Shown here: positions 36,201 to 46,623 of the stretch, piece by piece
How the letters are laid out: the number at the start of each line of letters is the position of its first letter
Numbering within the stretch: the stretch's first letter is position 1
Assembly (NCBI GenBank): GCA_933210815.1
Contig: OW119931.1
Span: forward strand, 63,891,697 to 63,955,696
Origin: Meta bourneti
Taxonomy: Eukaryota > Arthropoda > Arachnida > Araneae > Tetragnathidae
Reading direction: 5' to 3'
DNA length: 64,000 bases
Notes under the pieces: model-generated
Told to the model about the DNA's origin: nothing
The model's input: the letters and a program-made list of their open reading frames with translations, nothing else
Database searches by the model: none
Program-made: the position numbers and the translations under genes

Positions 36201-39200
36201 CATGATCTGTATTGGGACCATGGGAACAGCTAAAAGGGCCATATGCTCCTTTTGCACACCAGCTTCAATAAGTTTTAATGCTGTTACTGAATCAGTTGCT
36301 GCAAAAGCAATCTAAAAATAAAAGAAAAAAATAGCAGTAAAATTTCTTGCCCTAAATTCTTCTACTTAACACAAAAAATTCTATTTTTAAGTCCCAGTTT
36401 ACATACTACCTTACTATATTCCAAGATCAGCAAAGTCTTATTTCAAATTCGCTTTCCTCCAACAGAAAAATTTAGTTTTAAATCAAATCCTTAAGGTATT
36501 TTTTCAATTGAGAGACTCAGTTTCTATATGGAAACCACATACCTATTTAGAATGAATAGATGTAGTTACTTGACTATAGAGTACAGCTTTCTATAATACC
36601 CATGAAACATGAAAAACAAATGCAAATTAAATTGATTTTAATCATCTTGTAATGAAAATATGTCAAAATTTAGAAATACCTTTAAACTACAATGAAGGCT
36701 ACACGTTTTGATTTAATGTAAAATATGTTATTTTAGAATAACTTTATTTTAACTTTACCAGTCACTTTAAAATAAGTTATAAACCTTACTTAAAAAGGTT
36801 TCGATTTATTTTTATAAAACAGAATTGTACAAACGATAAAGTATTTAATCAAAGATTTAAGGAAAGTTCGTCGAAATATACATATACCACCAAGAAATTA
36901 CCCATCTAGTGGTATTTAGCAGAAAATAAAAAATAATTCATTACAATTTAACTCCTAAATAATAGTATCTGTAATATGGAAAGTAATGGAACACATAAAT
37001 ACAAACAGAAACAAAATTCTGGCAATTGAAAAATGTCGAATTCTGAAAAACGAAAGATCTGAGCAAGCGTGTCGAATTTCATCATCATGAGAATATTCTG
37101 AAACCGAAATTCAAAAAAGACGCTTGAAAAATATTGATAGACAATAATGAATTATTTACAAAAAGAACACAAATTTACAAAACTTAGAATTGCTCAAATA
37201 TGACTGCAACATTTCTGTCTTAACTCAAATACACAAAATTCTAAATCTAATTCATAAAATAAAACATTAATTCTGGCATTGCCAGATACGGAATTGCAAA
37301 ATTACGCTTTTATGATCAATGATATTTTTTGTTATGGTTTTTCATGTTCCATTACAAAATGCAAGTTGTGTAAAATTAAGTATAATTTTAAATTGTTTAA
37401 ATATAATGTTTCGGAAAAAATTGTTTTTCGAGCAATACTGGTAAAACAATTTTATAAGAAAATTTGATTTTCAATCAATACTGGTAAAATAAAGTGAGTT
37501 GCATAATGCAATCGTTTTATGCTTAATGTTTTTCCTATGGCAATTTCGAATTGATATAACCCTCTCTGCACACCTAGGTTAAAGAGAACGGGGATTAATA
37601 TGTAGCTTGCTTTACTCGCAGGGTTCCAAAGTAGCTTGTACCGAATTTGGAGTGGATTGGTCAAATGGTGTTGATTTGTATAGAGAATAGACAGACGCAA
37701 ACACTGCTTTATATGTATAGATTGCTAAGTAAGTCAGTAAGTTGTACATTAGAAGCAGATAAAGCCCTGTTAATTGATATATGCTAAAAGTTTCACATTA
37801 TTTTTCAATACATCAACAATTTTCCTGGTTTGGTCATTTTAGTAATTTTCTACTCCTCAAGGGCCTATTAGAAAGGCAGTTAGTGTCGTTTGGATGCAGG
37901 AGCCCATTTGTCTCATTCTTTCGCCAGACTGACGATTTCTTGTGACTTTTAATTATTTTACTTGACAAGCACACAGCAGAAATGTTTTTGCACAGCTTAA
38001 TTTAGAAAAATTCTAGTTAAATTTATCTAGAACGTCTGCTGGTCTTTTCAACACCAAGCAGATTCGGTCTAAATAGCTTTTGTTCAGCAAAAATTATAGA
38101 ACAAAACAAGCAGCACTTATTCTAAGCACCATTAATTTAATAGTACTTTTTATTTGTTTGAGCTTGAATATATTACGTCCTACATACATATATCATGCCT
38201 ATGTTTGTGCATCGTTAGCAAATGTTATTCCAATTATAATATTAGTCACAAGTGATTTTTCATTCATCAGACACATTTTAAGGGACAATTTTACTGTAAA
38301 AAGTCATAAGAGGCTTACTTTTCTTTTGATGATGGTGGACATCTTGCACCGAAATAACCATTGATGATTTTTAATATGCTTTTTATCTTTATTAGTTGTT
38401 CTTTTGAAGTTTTAAACCAATTTGACTAAGGTTCACCTGTTTATCTATGGGACATTTAGTTTTAAATTCCCAGATCTAAGAATAATGCAAGTTATTACTC
38501 TCGAAATGCGGTTTCTATAAATATAACACACTGACGTTGTTTATAAAACAGTGAATATCCATTAAAAAGGTACAGGATCTGCATTGGTGTTAGAAGCAAT
38601 TGGAAAGATTGCAACAAAAAAATAAAACTTGAAAATGGATTGCTACTTGCGAAAAGAAAACAGTAAGATGGAAAATTATTTCTTTTCAATAATTACATTT
38701 TTTTCGTGACATTACCTTGCATGTTAACAGAAAAGCAACAACAAGTAACATATTGCGAAGACAGAGCACTCGATACAGTTGACTATATGTGTCTTTGATC
38801 CCAAACATATCAGGTAGTCTTTCTTCTTTCTCAGATTTCAAGATCATAATTAAGGTAGTTGTAATGAAGAAAATAATCCCCCATGATTTTAAAAAACCTG
38901 AAAATGAAAGTACCATGTACGAGTCAAACATATTTAACAAAAGGTGTAACATGCATCAATAAACATATTTACACTGAAGTGCCAGAAAATCTAGTAGCCA
39001 AGCCTATGTAAAATACAAATGCCACCTATACACATCACTGATTGCATCTGCCAGTACATATATAAAGCGGCGGACAAAAGTGGAAGCATCTAGATCTCTT
39101 TCCACCTTTAGAATGGCAAATTATTATAATTTCAGCTATTTTCAATACGGTTTAATAGTTGGAGATTGTGAGATGGATCAGTGTTTCGGAGGTAGAGAAG

Positions 39201-41740
39201 TTTGGAAATACTACCATCTGTAACTACAAGAATTCTGACAAAATCTGTAACTTAAGACAGCAGAGTGGCAGTAGGCTAAGTGAATATATATGATCAGCAT
39301 CAACTGGCAAGAATCATCAGACATTACAATGTTATTCAATGCAACACTGCCTTACATAACATTGGAATTCAATGCTAGACCCTCAACAAACATTAGTGTG
39401 AGGACAGTGCCATGCTTCATCAAAGGTATAGGCTTTAAGAGTCCATGCCCCATTGTACGTGTATTTCAGCAGTTCTATGCTCCCATGAGAGGCTCACCAA
39501 GTATTAGACTGATATACTAGTTTTCCTGGCACCAGTGTATAGTAAGATAGATAAAAAATATTATGATACGAAGTCTGACCGGAAAGCATCTAGCCATGTA
39601 ATACGAAACAAGATACATTATAACTAGGAACATTTTGTGCCGTCTCCTACCAAGCAGGCACCTCTGAAGTTCACAATGTCTCTTCCACTAAATCACTTAC
39701 CAAAGTGATTTTAGTTTTGGGAAAAAAAGAAGTTGCAGGGTGCCAAATCTGGGCTGAAGGGGGCCATCTAGGTATAAGTTGATGCTCTGCAAAATAACCC
39801 TACTTGAAAGGTGATAAATAGGGGGCATGTTGCTGTGATGAATCTGCCAGTCACTAATAGCCACAGCTGTGGCTGTTTTCTTTGTACTGCATCTTTCAGT
39901 TGGCGAAGAACATAGAGCAAGTACTCCCAATTCATTGTTTAGTCTAGAACCGCATACTCATTATGAACAATACTGTCAGTGAAAAGACAATCAACATTGT
40001 CTAGACGCTGCTGCGAGACTTCGTTGTGCCTTTTCCTACAGACTTTTTAATCATGAAGTTTTTGCTGCAGAATTTTCAAGTTTAATGCAAATTTGCTGCT
40101 CTATTTGCTCAGTCATTGCCACTCAAAGGCATCTAGCACCAATAGATTAGTCCAATGGGTTCATGACTTTTCACACATATGCATCAATGTTCCCTCTCCT
40201 TAGCTGCGAAGTAACATCAATACTGCACAAACCGTTCTTGTTATATACAGGATAATTTCTGGACAGACCTTGTATATTGTATGTAAAAGAATATCAGAGT
40301 AGAATGTTAAACAAAATCCTTACTTGAAAGTGTCACAAGGCCGTCTGGCTGTGGTTCAAACCTCAAGTAAGTGTTGCAGAAATCTGCAGATTCTAAAGCT
40401 AAAAAGACTACATTACCCAGAAAGTATCCAGCTGTCTGACCAACTGAATTGCACACAGAGGCGTAACCTACATTTTTTCTGAAACATTATAAATGAAAAT
40501 CAGTATAAAATTTCAATTACATTTACAAAAGAATTCAATGCCTCAATATTTTAGCTTTATGCACTTTGCAAATATTTTCATCAGTTAAAATAATTGTTGC
40601 AAACAAAAACAATTGAATATCTTCCCGTAGTTTTAATAAAAATGTCAATCTTGTTGTTTTTAATAAAAACCATGGATATACCTTAATATTGGTCAATCAT
40701 AAATTGTTATTCATGATCTATAGTTGTAAATAAAGTGTTAAGACAGTGAGGGCTATGTCAAAAAAGACAAAATTGTGTCATGGAGTAAGAAGTTTTACCA
40801 TAAGGTGGTTGAAAAATGAAATTTACTGCATATACGGTTATTTCATTGGATAGTCATGATACAATTGTGAAGTACAGACCCCTCTATGTCTACCTAAATT
40901 TTGGCATGGAGTATCACTGAAGAATAATGGATAACTGAACATGTTTATGTAATAAAAGTTTTTTAGTCTTACTTTTATCACGAATACAGATTACATAAAA
41001 CCTGTCCTGTTTTTACCATACCAATGTCCTGTTTTTGTCGCATGGAAATATCGTGAGTTGCCACAATCCTAATAGCAGGGTTGCTTTTGCCTGCCACAAC
41101 TCACTACAAAAAGCATGCTAAAAGCATTGACACTAAAGTCATTGAATCAAAGCTGTACTGTTATTTCTGAGCAAACTTGACAAAAAGGATCATCTCACCT
41201 TGAAAGCATTGTTAATGCCCATCCATCTACTGCTATGTCCTGTGTTGCAGCTAAAAAATTCATACAAAAGAAGGACACAGTGAGAAGGAACACATTTGGT
41301 GCACTACCATCACTACCCAAAAGTGAAGAGACAGATGTCGAAAGTACGATCATAAACAGTCCAATCAGATACTGAGTCGGAATCAGCCATGTTTTGCGTC
41401 TTCCAAAGCGCTTCCAGTACAAAGAATCAACAGCTGGTGCCCACAGTAACTTCAAACTAAAAGGCCAGTTCACAAAGCTAAAAACAGCTTGTTCCTTATA
41501 GCTGATATTTCTGTTTTGCAAGATCATTGGAATGCTTCCAGCAAGTCCTAAAGGAATACCTTGAAGAACATAAAGAAATAAAAGTACTATGATATTAATT
41601 TTGTCCTCTTTCCAATTGCTGTGCTCATAAGATGATCTTTCTTGAGTTTCTTCACTTGTTATCACATTGTGTCTTGGAATATCCAAATTCTGTCCATCCA
41701 GCTGGTCATTTAACTCCCTTGTACCTCTACGACGCTCCAT
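30265..41740 (-). CDS. SLC33A1: Acetyl-coenzyme A transporter 1, seven coding exons
   Basis: Exons on the minus strand: 41740-41199, 40478-40324, 38897-38716, 36311-36127, 32141-32021, 31903-31691, 30426-30265. All introns are GT-AG, the phases fit, and the joined frame is 519 codons plus TAA, against about 549 residues in human. The family is a multi-pass ER/Golgi membrane protein that brings cytosolic acetyl-CoA into the lumen for acetylation of glycans and proteins. Diagnostic stretches: LLFLYVLQGIPLGLAGSIP and TQDIAVDGWALTML (exon 1), VGYASVCNSVGQTAGYFLGN (exon 2), AATDSVTALKLIEAGVQKEH (exon 4), SDPSIGGTYMTLMNTICNLG (exon 6), DGYYLETMVCIIFG and a basic end SAWKCPR (exon 7). The first 40 or so residues are polar and cytosolic. 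An acceptor (TGTACTCTAG) 26 bp before the ATG suggests an untranslated first exon upstream. Introns 2, 4 and 6 hold Tc1, mariner and SINE insertions; no coding exon is damaged. Confidence 0.96.
30590..30850. repeat. SINE family 2 tails in opposite orientations
   Basis: The minus strand at 30590-30645 gives CCTGCGTTTGGCACAGTTTG and TCCTTGCACCATAAAAC. The plus strand at 30765-30850 gives TCAGTAAAGCTTTCCTTGTG and TTTGGCACAGCTTGGCC. The two form a small inverted pair in SLC33A1 intron 6. Confidence 0.6.
32632..34042 (+). mobile_element. Tc1-like transposon with internal tandem duplication
   Basis: Inverted ends CAAGGGTTGGACAAAAATAT (left) and CAGGGGCTGGACAAAAATAC (right, read inward) are flanked by TA. 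The length is 1411 bp. It lies in SLC33A1 intron 4 in the orientation opposite to the gene. The region 33217-33438 is repeated at 33439-33630, and an 18-bp unit (GTGGGCTCCATGATTACT) is present 2.8 times at 33391-33440. Confidence 0.92.
32800..33990 (+). pseudogene. Tc1-like transposase, degenerate
   Basis: Blocks in order: DFECGQIVGARLVGASVRKV and ATVSKIYSAYLKSGKTSSAK (paired-like helix-turn-helix), MTNKTTAAKVTAEMN and TKTIRELHKQGISGR, a region with WSDESCF (first catalytic Asp), GHIKAKDYVNILVDQV, VFQDDKAPVHTAH (second Asp) and the C-terminal LSELATVLQEEWYKIP. Stops at about 32984, 33018 and 33235 and the internal 222-bp duplication make it inactive. Confidence 0.88.
34258..34345 (-). repeat. 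SINE family 2 tail
   Basis: Minus strand reads CTTGTGTTTGCCGCAGCTTT and GCCAAATATGGCCCTTGC, then CATAAAACC. Related sequence continues at 34740-34860. Confidence 0.6.
34374..34669 (-). repeat. SINE family 1, full length, 11-bp target duplication
   Basis: Minus-strand head GGGGCTACGGTAGCCCAG and tail near 34380. TAGAATAATGG flanks it at 34363-34373 and 34670-34680. It sits in SLC33A1 intron 4, in the same orientation as the gene. Confidence 0.88.
35793..36088 (-). repeat. SINE family 1, full length, diverged
   Basis: Minus-strand head near 36088 (ACCACAGTAGCCCAGTTGG), body with a duplicated patch (CCATTTATTGTGCACC around 35980), tail near 35795. It ends less than 40 bp from SLC33A1 exon 4 (36127). 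Confidence 0.82.
37495..37725 (+). repeat. Possible RTE-like LINE 3' end
   Basis: A stretch reading GGAGTGGATTGGTCAAATGG, then GAATAGACAGACGCAAACAC and ending TATATGTATAGATT has the form of many arthropod RTE/BovB 3' tails. The assignment is by general pattern only. Confidence 0.3.
38972..39537 (+). mobile_element. Tc1-like element, internally deleted
   Basis: The ends CACTGAAGTGCCAGAAAATC and CACTGGTGCCAGGAAAAC (read inward) are flanked by TA. At 566 bp it is about half of a full element. A remnant ISVRTVPCFIKGIGFKS (about 39387) matches the ISVRTV..R.L...G..S block of Tc1 transposases. Its termini resemble those of the element at 52084. Confidence 0.8.
39563..40277 (-). mobile_element. Mariner-like element, degenerate
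   Basis: Imperfect inverted ends contain GTCTGACCGGAAA (left) and GTCTGTCCAGAAA (right, read inward). The minus strand at 39930-39697 has DWQIHHSNMPP and LLFFPKLKSL, echoes of the HHDNAPAH and FFLFPKLKS blocks of mariner transposases, with frames badly broken. A related remnant is at 49595-50502. Confidence 0.65.
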
Positions 41741-41789
41741 TTTATGTGGCTATGCAATTCTTATAACCTAGAGTACAATGAAACTAAAT

Positions 41790-42850
41790 TTAGAAAACAT
41801 ACAAGTGCTTCACATTTCTAACATTAAGTTCTTTTCAATCAAAAAGGTTTTTCAGACTAGAATTTTTTAAGACATGGAAATAAGTTGAAAAGTTCATAGT
41901 ATTCAACAAAGTATTGTTGAAGACTATATGAAATGTAAATAAACATACTGCAAAATTGGCATGCACTCCTATCAGTAATAATTTAAAGACAGTAATTTTT
42001 GTTTTGTTTTAACATAATTGGTTCAAACAGAGAAATTCACGAGATCATAAAGTGCAGAATAAATTTATCAGGAAGAAAGTGAAATGGCCGAATACTGAAA
42101 AATTATTCGGAAAAATTTTCATTTCAGTGCTGTCAATTTTGACTTAATTTTAGACTAAATTTTATTTTGAAAATCAGGATTCACTGTCCTGGTTAAGACG
42201 AAATTGACATGAAACGAATAGTTTTCAAATTCATACCAAAGTAAGGAAATCGATGACATTTAACAAACTTTTCTAAAACATCAAATTTCTTGGGTTGAAC
42301 AAGAATCTAAGCAAACGTAAACAGATGTTTGTTTCTAACATAACTTTTTGAATAGGAACTTTTATGGGAATGGCATTAAATTTAATCCAAAAAAGAATAC
42401 TGTGGAAAACAAACATGCACTCACAACAATTCTCAACTATTTTATTTTAATTACTAGAAGTTTTTCGTCAACCCAGGTAACCGTCCCTTTGCTGATGAAT
42501 CTTTCACCCATATGTAACGCCGAGCTGAGGTGATGTAACAACAGTTGTCAGGCAACATTTTGAAGTTAAGTTTACTTGTACTAGTACTGCTTACATCGTA
42601 TGAATAACAACAAAAAATTTCCAAATAATACGTTATAGATTCTATCAGTCGATTTTTACGAATCTGAACCATCAATAATGAAAAATCAATAATATGCAAA
42701 TAGTTTCAAACACAGAAATTCAAAAGGGGAAATATTTTTATACTTCAACTTCAATCTCCAACTTTCTTCGGATAGCGCTCTTCGCGTTTTGAACTCGTTA
42801 ATTTTTGCCGCATTTTCTCACTTGACTTGTCAACAAAGGACTTTCGAGGT
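41790..42850. promoter_or_regulatory. Shared upstream region between SLC33A1 and PHAX, with a candidate PHAX 5' UTR exon
   Basis: The two genes point away from each other from this interval. Around 42770-42800 CpGs cluster (CGGATAGCGCTCTTCGCG), unlike the AT-rich surroundings. A plus-strand splice donor (TTTCGAG, then GTAATT) at 42848/42849 could end the untranslated first exon of PHAX, whose coding exon starts with an acceptor at 46620. No TATA box stands out. Inference from layout and composition. Confidence 0.4.
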
Positions 42851-45800
42851 AATTAATAAGAGCCTGCATGTTCAAAATCTGTTTTCACTGGTGTACAGAT
42901 TTCTCCAGATACTATTTAAAATTTAGGTGTTCAATATTTTTGCATTTTTCTGTATGGAAAACACATTTGCCTGTTTTTAGTGAGTCGATGCATTGTGGAA
43001 GATAACCAGTAGTCTTATAAATTCGTTTTTTGGGAATTTTACTTGGTATATCTATTAAACAACTACTTGCAAGGGAAAGGCAATTTAATTAAAATTTATT
43101 ATTGCTGTTCGAGCTTGCTTTAGGAGGTTGTATCGCAACGAAATGCTGGTGTTCATGGATATCTTGTTTCTAATTTTCAAACGATAACAGGAACAAAACT
43201 AATTGCTCTTCGACTTGCTTTTAATCAAGGACAGTGATATCTTCAAACATTTTGTTTTTCTTTGATGGTTGATACATGTGTGTCTAAGTTGACTTAAAAT
43301 TTGTCTTGCAGCTTGAGGCTGGCTGTCTTACCACAGCCTATCTTTTGCAGAGAGGATGATAGACCACTTGCATTGTTGAAGCTGAAAGGATAAGGAATTT
43401 GTCTTTTTGTGGTGGTGGTATTCAAGGACGAAAAAAAGATATGCCGATTTGAATCAAGCGATTTATAAAAATCAAGATTTAGATCAACCTTTTTCTTAAG
43501 TGAAGTTTAATAATTATATTGACAGAAACCTAGACATAATGCATGCTGTTTTGTACAAATAATTTAAAACATTTGCCTTTATTAAAGTGTTTATTTTTTT
43601 AATTTAGAATTTTAAATGTATAAATTTGTATAAAAGAGAATTGATAAAAACTACAAGGCCCCAGAATTTTTAATTGATTTGATCTTTCAAAATTTGCCTT
43701 GTTATATTTCCTAAACCCACATATAGTTTGAGGTAGATCAATACTATCTAGAAGCTGCCCTGCGATTTGCACATCTAAGGTCTGAAAAGAGCATATTGGT
43801 CAACAAATTTAAAATCATAAAAAATAAATCTGGCCTTTTTTATTTCTTTTTTAAAAATCAGCATTTTTGCTTCAGGTTTTATCATTTTTTACTAATTTTT
43901 ATTGCCCCCAAATTGAATTTTTTTAAGGAGTGTTGGGTTTCTATGGTTGCTGTACTACTGTTTAAAACAGTTTGTCTATTCTGGACCTTGTGCCATAACA
44001 CCAAACTTCTCAGATGATGTTTCCCTCTGGTTGATATTAAATACTGTCTGACAAAGGAAAATACTTCCCCAACAGGACAATCCCTGAAAGCATGAATTTG
44101 GATCAGAGCTAAATATCCATGATGCAGCATCTGCATAGATGGAGTTGAATGTGATTGTACATCAGTTTTACTGTAAAGGCTAAGGTTTCATGTGATGAGT
44201 GTTTAGCTTTTGGAAAAATCAACCCTTGTAAAGTTTTTCGTTTTCTGATTTTTTAGTCTATTGGGTCATCCAGAAAGTTCTGCGGGATTTTTATGATAAA
44301 TACCAACGAAGCAGTACAAAAACTTAAGAAAATGTTATTGAATCATATAAGCACCATTTTGTTCTATGGCTTTTTGCCGTCTTTCCGGCAGCTGGAAAAT
44401 TCCTTTTTTGAAAAAGTCATGCTTATTTTTGTAAAGAAGTTATCGAGGTGCTGTTTGACAGTCTCCAAAGAATTGAACTCTAGGCCGTTCAGAGAATTTT
44501 GAAGTGACCTGAAGAGGTGAAAATCTGAGGGGGCAATGTCTTGTGAATATGGGGTTGACACAAAGCATCCTAGCCGTACTCAATAAGTCTTTGTCTGACA
44601 TTCATTGTCATGCTGGAAGACAACACCTCGGCGATTGGTCAGTTCAGGCCGCTTTGCTTCGATTTCTGCTTTAATACTGCCACTTGAGAACAGTAATTTT
44701 CCGCATTTATTGTCTGATTTTGTGGCAACAATTCATAATGAACAATTCCTTTGAAGTCCCACCATACACAAAGTATTACGTTTTGGGGATGCAGCCCACT
44801 CTCGATGTTAGTTAGGGAGATTCATTAGGCTTACCCCATGATCTTTTTCTCGTAACATTATTGTATAGTATCCACTTCTCATCTCCAGTAATGAGCCATT
44901 TCAAAAAAAGGAGCTTCATTTCTTTTCAGCAAAGAATGACATGCCAAAATTCGAGCAAGCATATTCTGTTGTGTTAAGGTATGGGGTACCCATACATCGT
45001 AGCGACTTAAACATACCCAATCTTCTTCAGATGATCATAAACTGTACTGTTTAGAATATTTAGTCTGATAGTTCCTGAACTGTGTAACGGATTTTCATGG
45101 TCGTCCAGAGCGGGCATCATCTTTGAGGCTGAAATTTCCGCGCTTAGATTTATCAAACCACCTTCGAACTGTCATCAGAAACAGCACTTTGTCCCTATAC
45201 AGCACAAATTTTACGAGCAGTCTGACTAGCATTTTTTCCTTAAAATAAAAGCATAATATGACGAAAATGAACTTTTTGGTTCTCCATTCTCAGCACTGCA
45301 GTGAAAAAAGAATTGTACCACAACACAAGCTAGAATTATGCAGTGAAAGCAGAAAAGACCGAATTTACACATCTGCTTCAATCTAGGTCACTCCTTATCA
45401 AACCTTAAGAAAGCTCGCTTCGATTTGAAAAACCGCAGAACTTTCTGGATGACCCAATATTAACTCCAATTAATGGTACACGTCTTAAAAAAATACATTG
45501 TGTAAGCAAATAAAAATTTTAAAAGAAAGTTTTAAAACAGAATTTATGGATTATGTTAAATTTGAAAGATTTTTGGATCTAAGAAAATTGCATGTTTTGA
45601 TCAATAAGACTCTGATCAAAACATACATAATTTTATGTGTATCAAATAAGAGTAATTGATTTAATTTTCCCTCATGTAACCAAAAAACAATAGAACAACA
45701 AAAGTAAAGACTAATGGCATAAGTGTCAGTTGCATTGCTGTTTGGGTTTTACTTCAATGTACTCTTTCACAATTCATTCTTTTTAACACCTTGACACAGC

Positions 45801-46620
45801 AGATGAACATAAAATAAACATTTAACAGCATTATTAAACTTCTACTGCTGTTTATTTTTTGTATTTTCATAAAATGTACTCTTTAAATGTGATAGAAAAG
45901 TGAGCAGTATAATCAACTGTTTTATGGGTTCTTAATTAACCTCCTGTTAGTCGCACTGGTCCTGACAGATGCATGGTGACTTTTTCAATGTTATGCAATG
46001 AAAAGAATAACTAAAAATGTATTATTTATAAATTTAAATAATACATTTTTTAGTATGTCCTCTAAAGTATAGTATGTATTTTTTAAATGAATACTTGATG
46101 CATGTGTAACTAGGAAAAAATGTCAAGTACCTCACAAATACACTGATCATATTTATCAAAAAAGACCCATGACTAATGGAGGGTTTAATGGTATCCCCAT
46201 TTGCAGAAGTAAAGGCAGATATATAACAGAAAAGCATAGACAGTCTAAAAATGCAAGTAGAGCAGACTTCGAAACTGAATTGCTTATAACTGAACATTCA
46301 AACTGATGTATGCCCTTTTGTTGTGTATGGTTATTTCCCAGTTTTAAATCAGTGTTGAAACATGTCTTGTATTTCAACAGTGATTCAAACACTGGTTGGC
46401 TGTAAAAGAAAACAATATGTATTTTGTTTCACATGTGTTAAAGAAATATGTCTTAAAAAAATCTATTGAAGAAGAAATTTAGTTTGAATCACTGCATGTT
46501 AGTGGTTAAATTAACTTTTACTGAGTTTATATAAAGATCTATTAAAAGTGGGTTTTGGTACCAGGAATAAATGAAATGTATCCTACTTCCACACGTTATT
46601 AAATCTTGTCTTTGTTTCAG
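42849..46620 (+). other. Probable first intron of PHAX
   Basis: If the donor at 42849 is used, this 3.8-kb interval is a 5' UTR intron ending in TCTTTGTTTCAG. Apart from the mariner at 44261-45457 I see nothing recognisable in it. A small extra coding exon cannot be excluded, because vertebrate PHAX proteins have a longer N-terminus. Confidence 0.35.
44261..45457 (-). mobile_element. Mariner element (copy 2) with degenerate transposase
   Basis: The ends TTGGGTCATCCAGAAAGTTC on both sides are flanked by TA; 1197 bp. Same family as 17581-18831. The minus strand still reads DIAPSDFHLFRSLQNSLNGL near 44540, but the N-terminal half is frameshifted and a stretch present in copy 1 near 18425-18460 is missing. 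Confidence 0.9.
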
Positions 46621-46623
46621 ACT

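Noticed and set aside
38080..38364. 94-codon plus-strand frame with two hydrophobic stretches in SLC33A1 intron 3
   Set aside because: It starts at TTG, has no usable splice context or known receptor motif, and AT-rich intron DNA often encodes hydrophobic runs.
46606..46623. TTG start six codons upstream of the PHAX ATG
   Set aside because: Those bases are the polypyrimidine tract and AG of the splice acceptor, not coding sequence.
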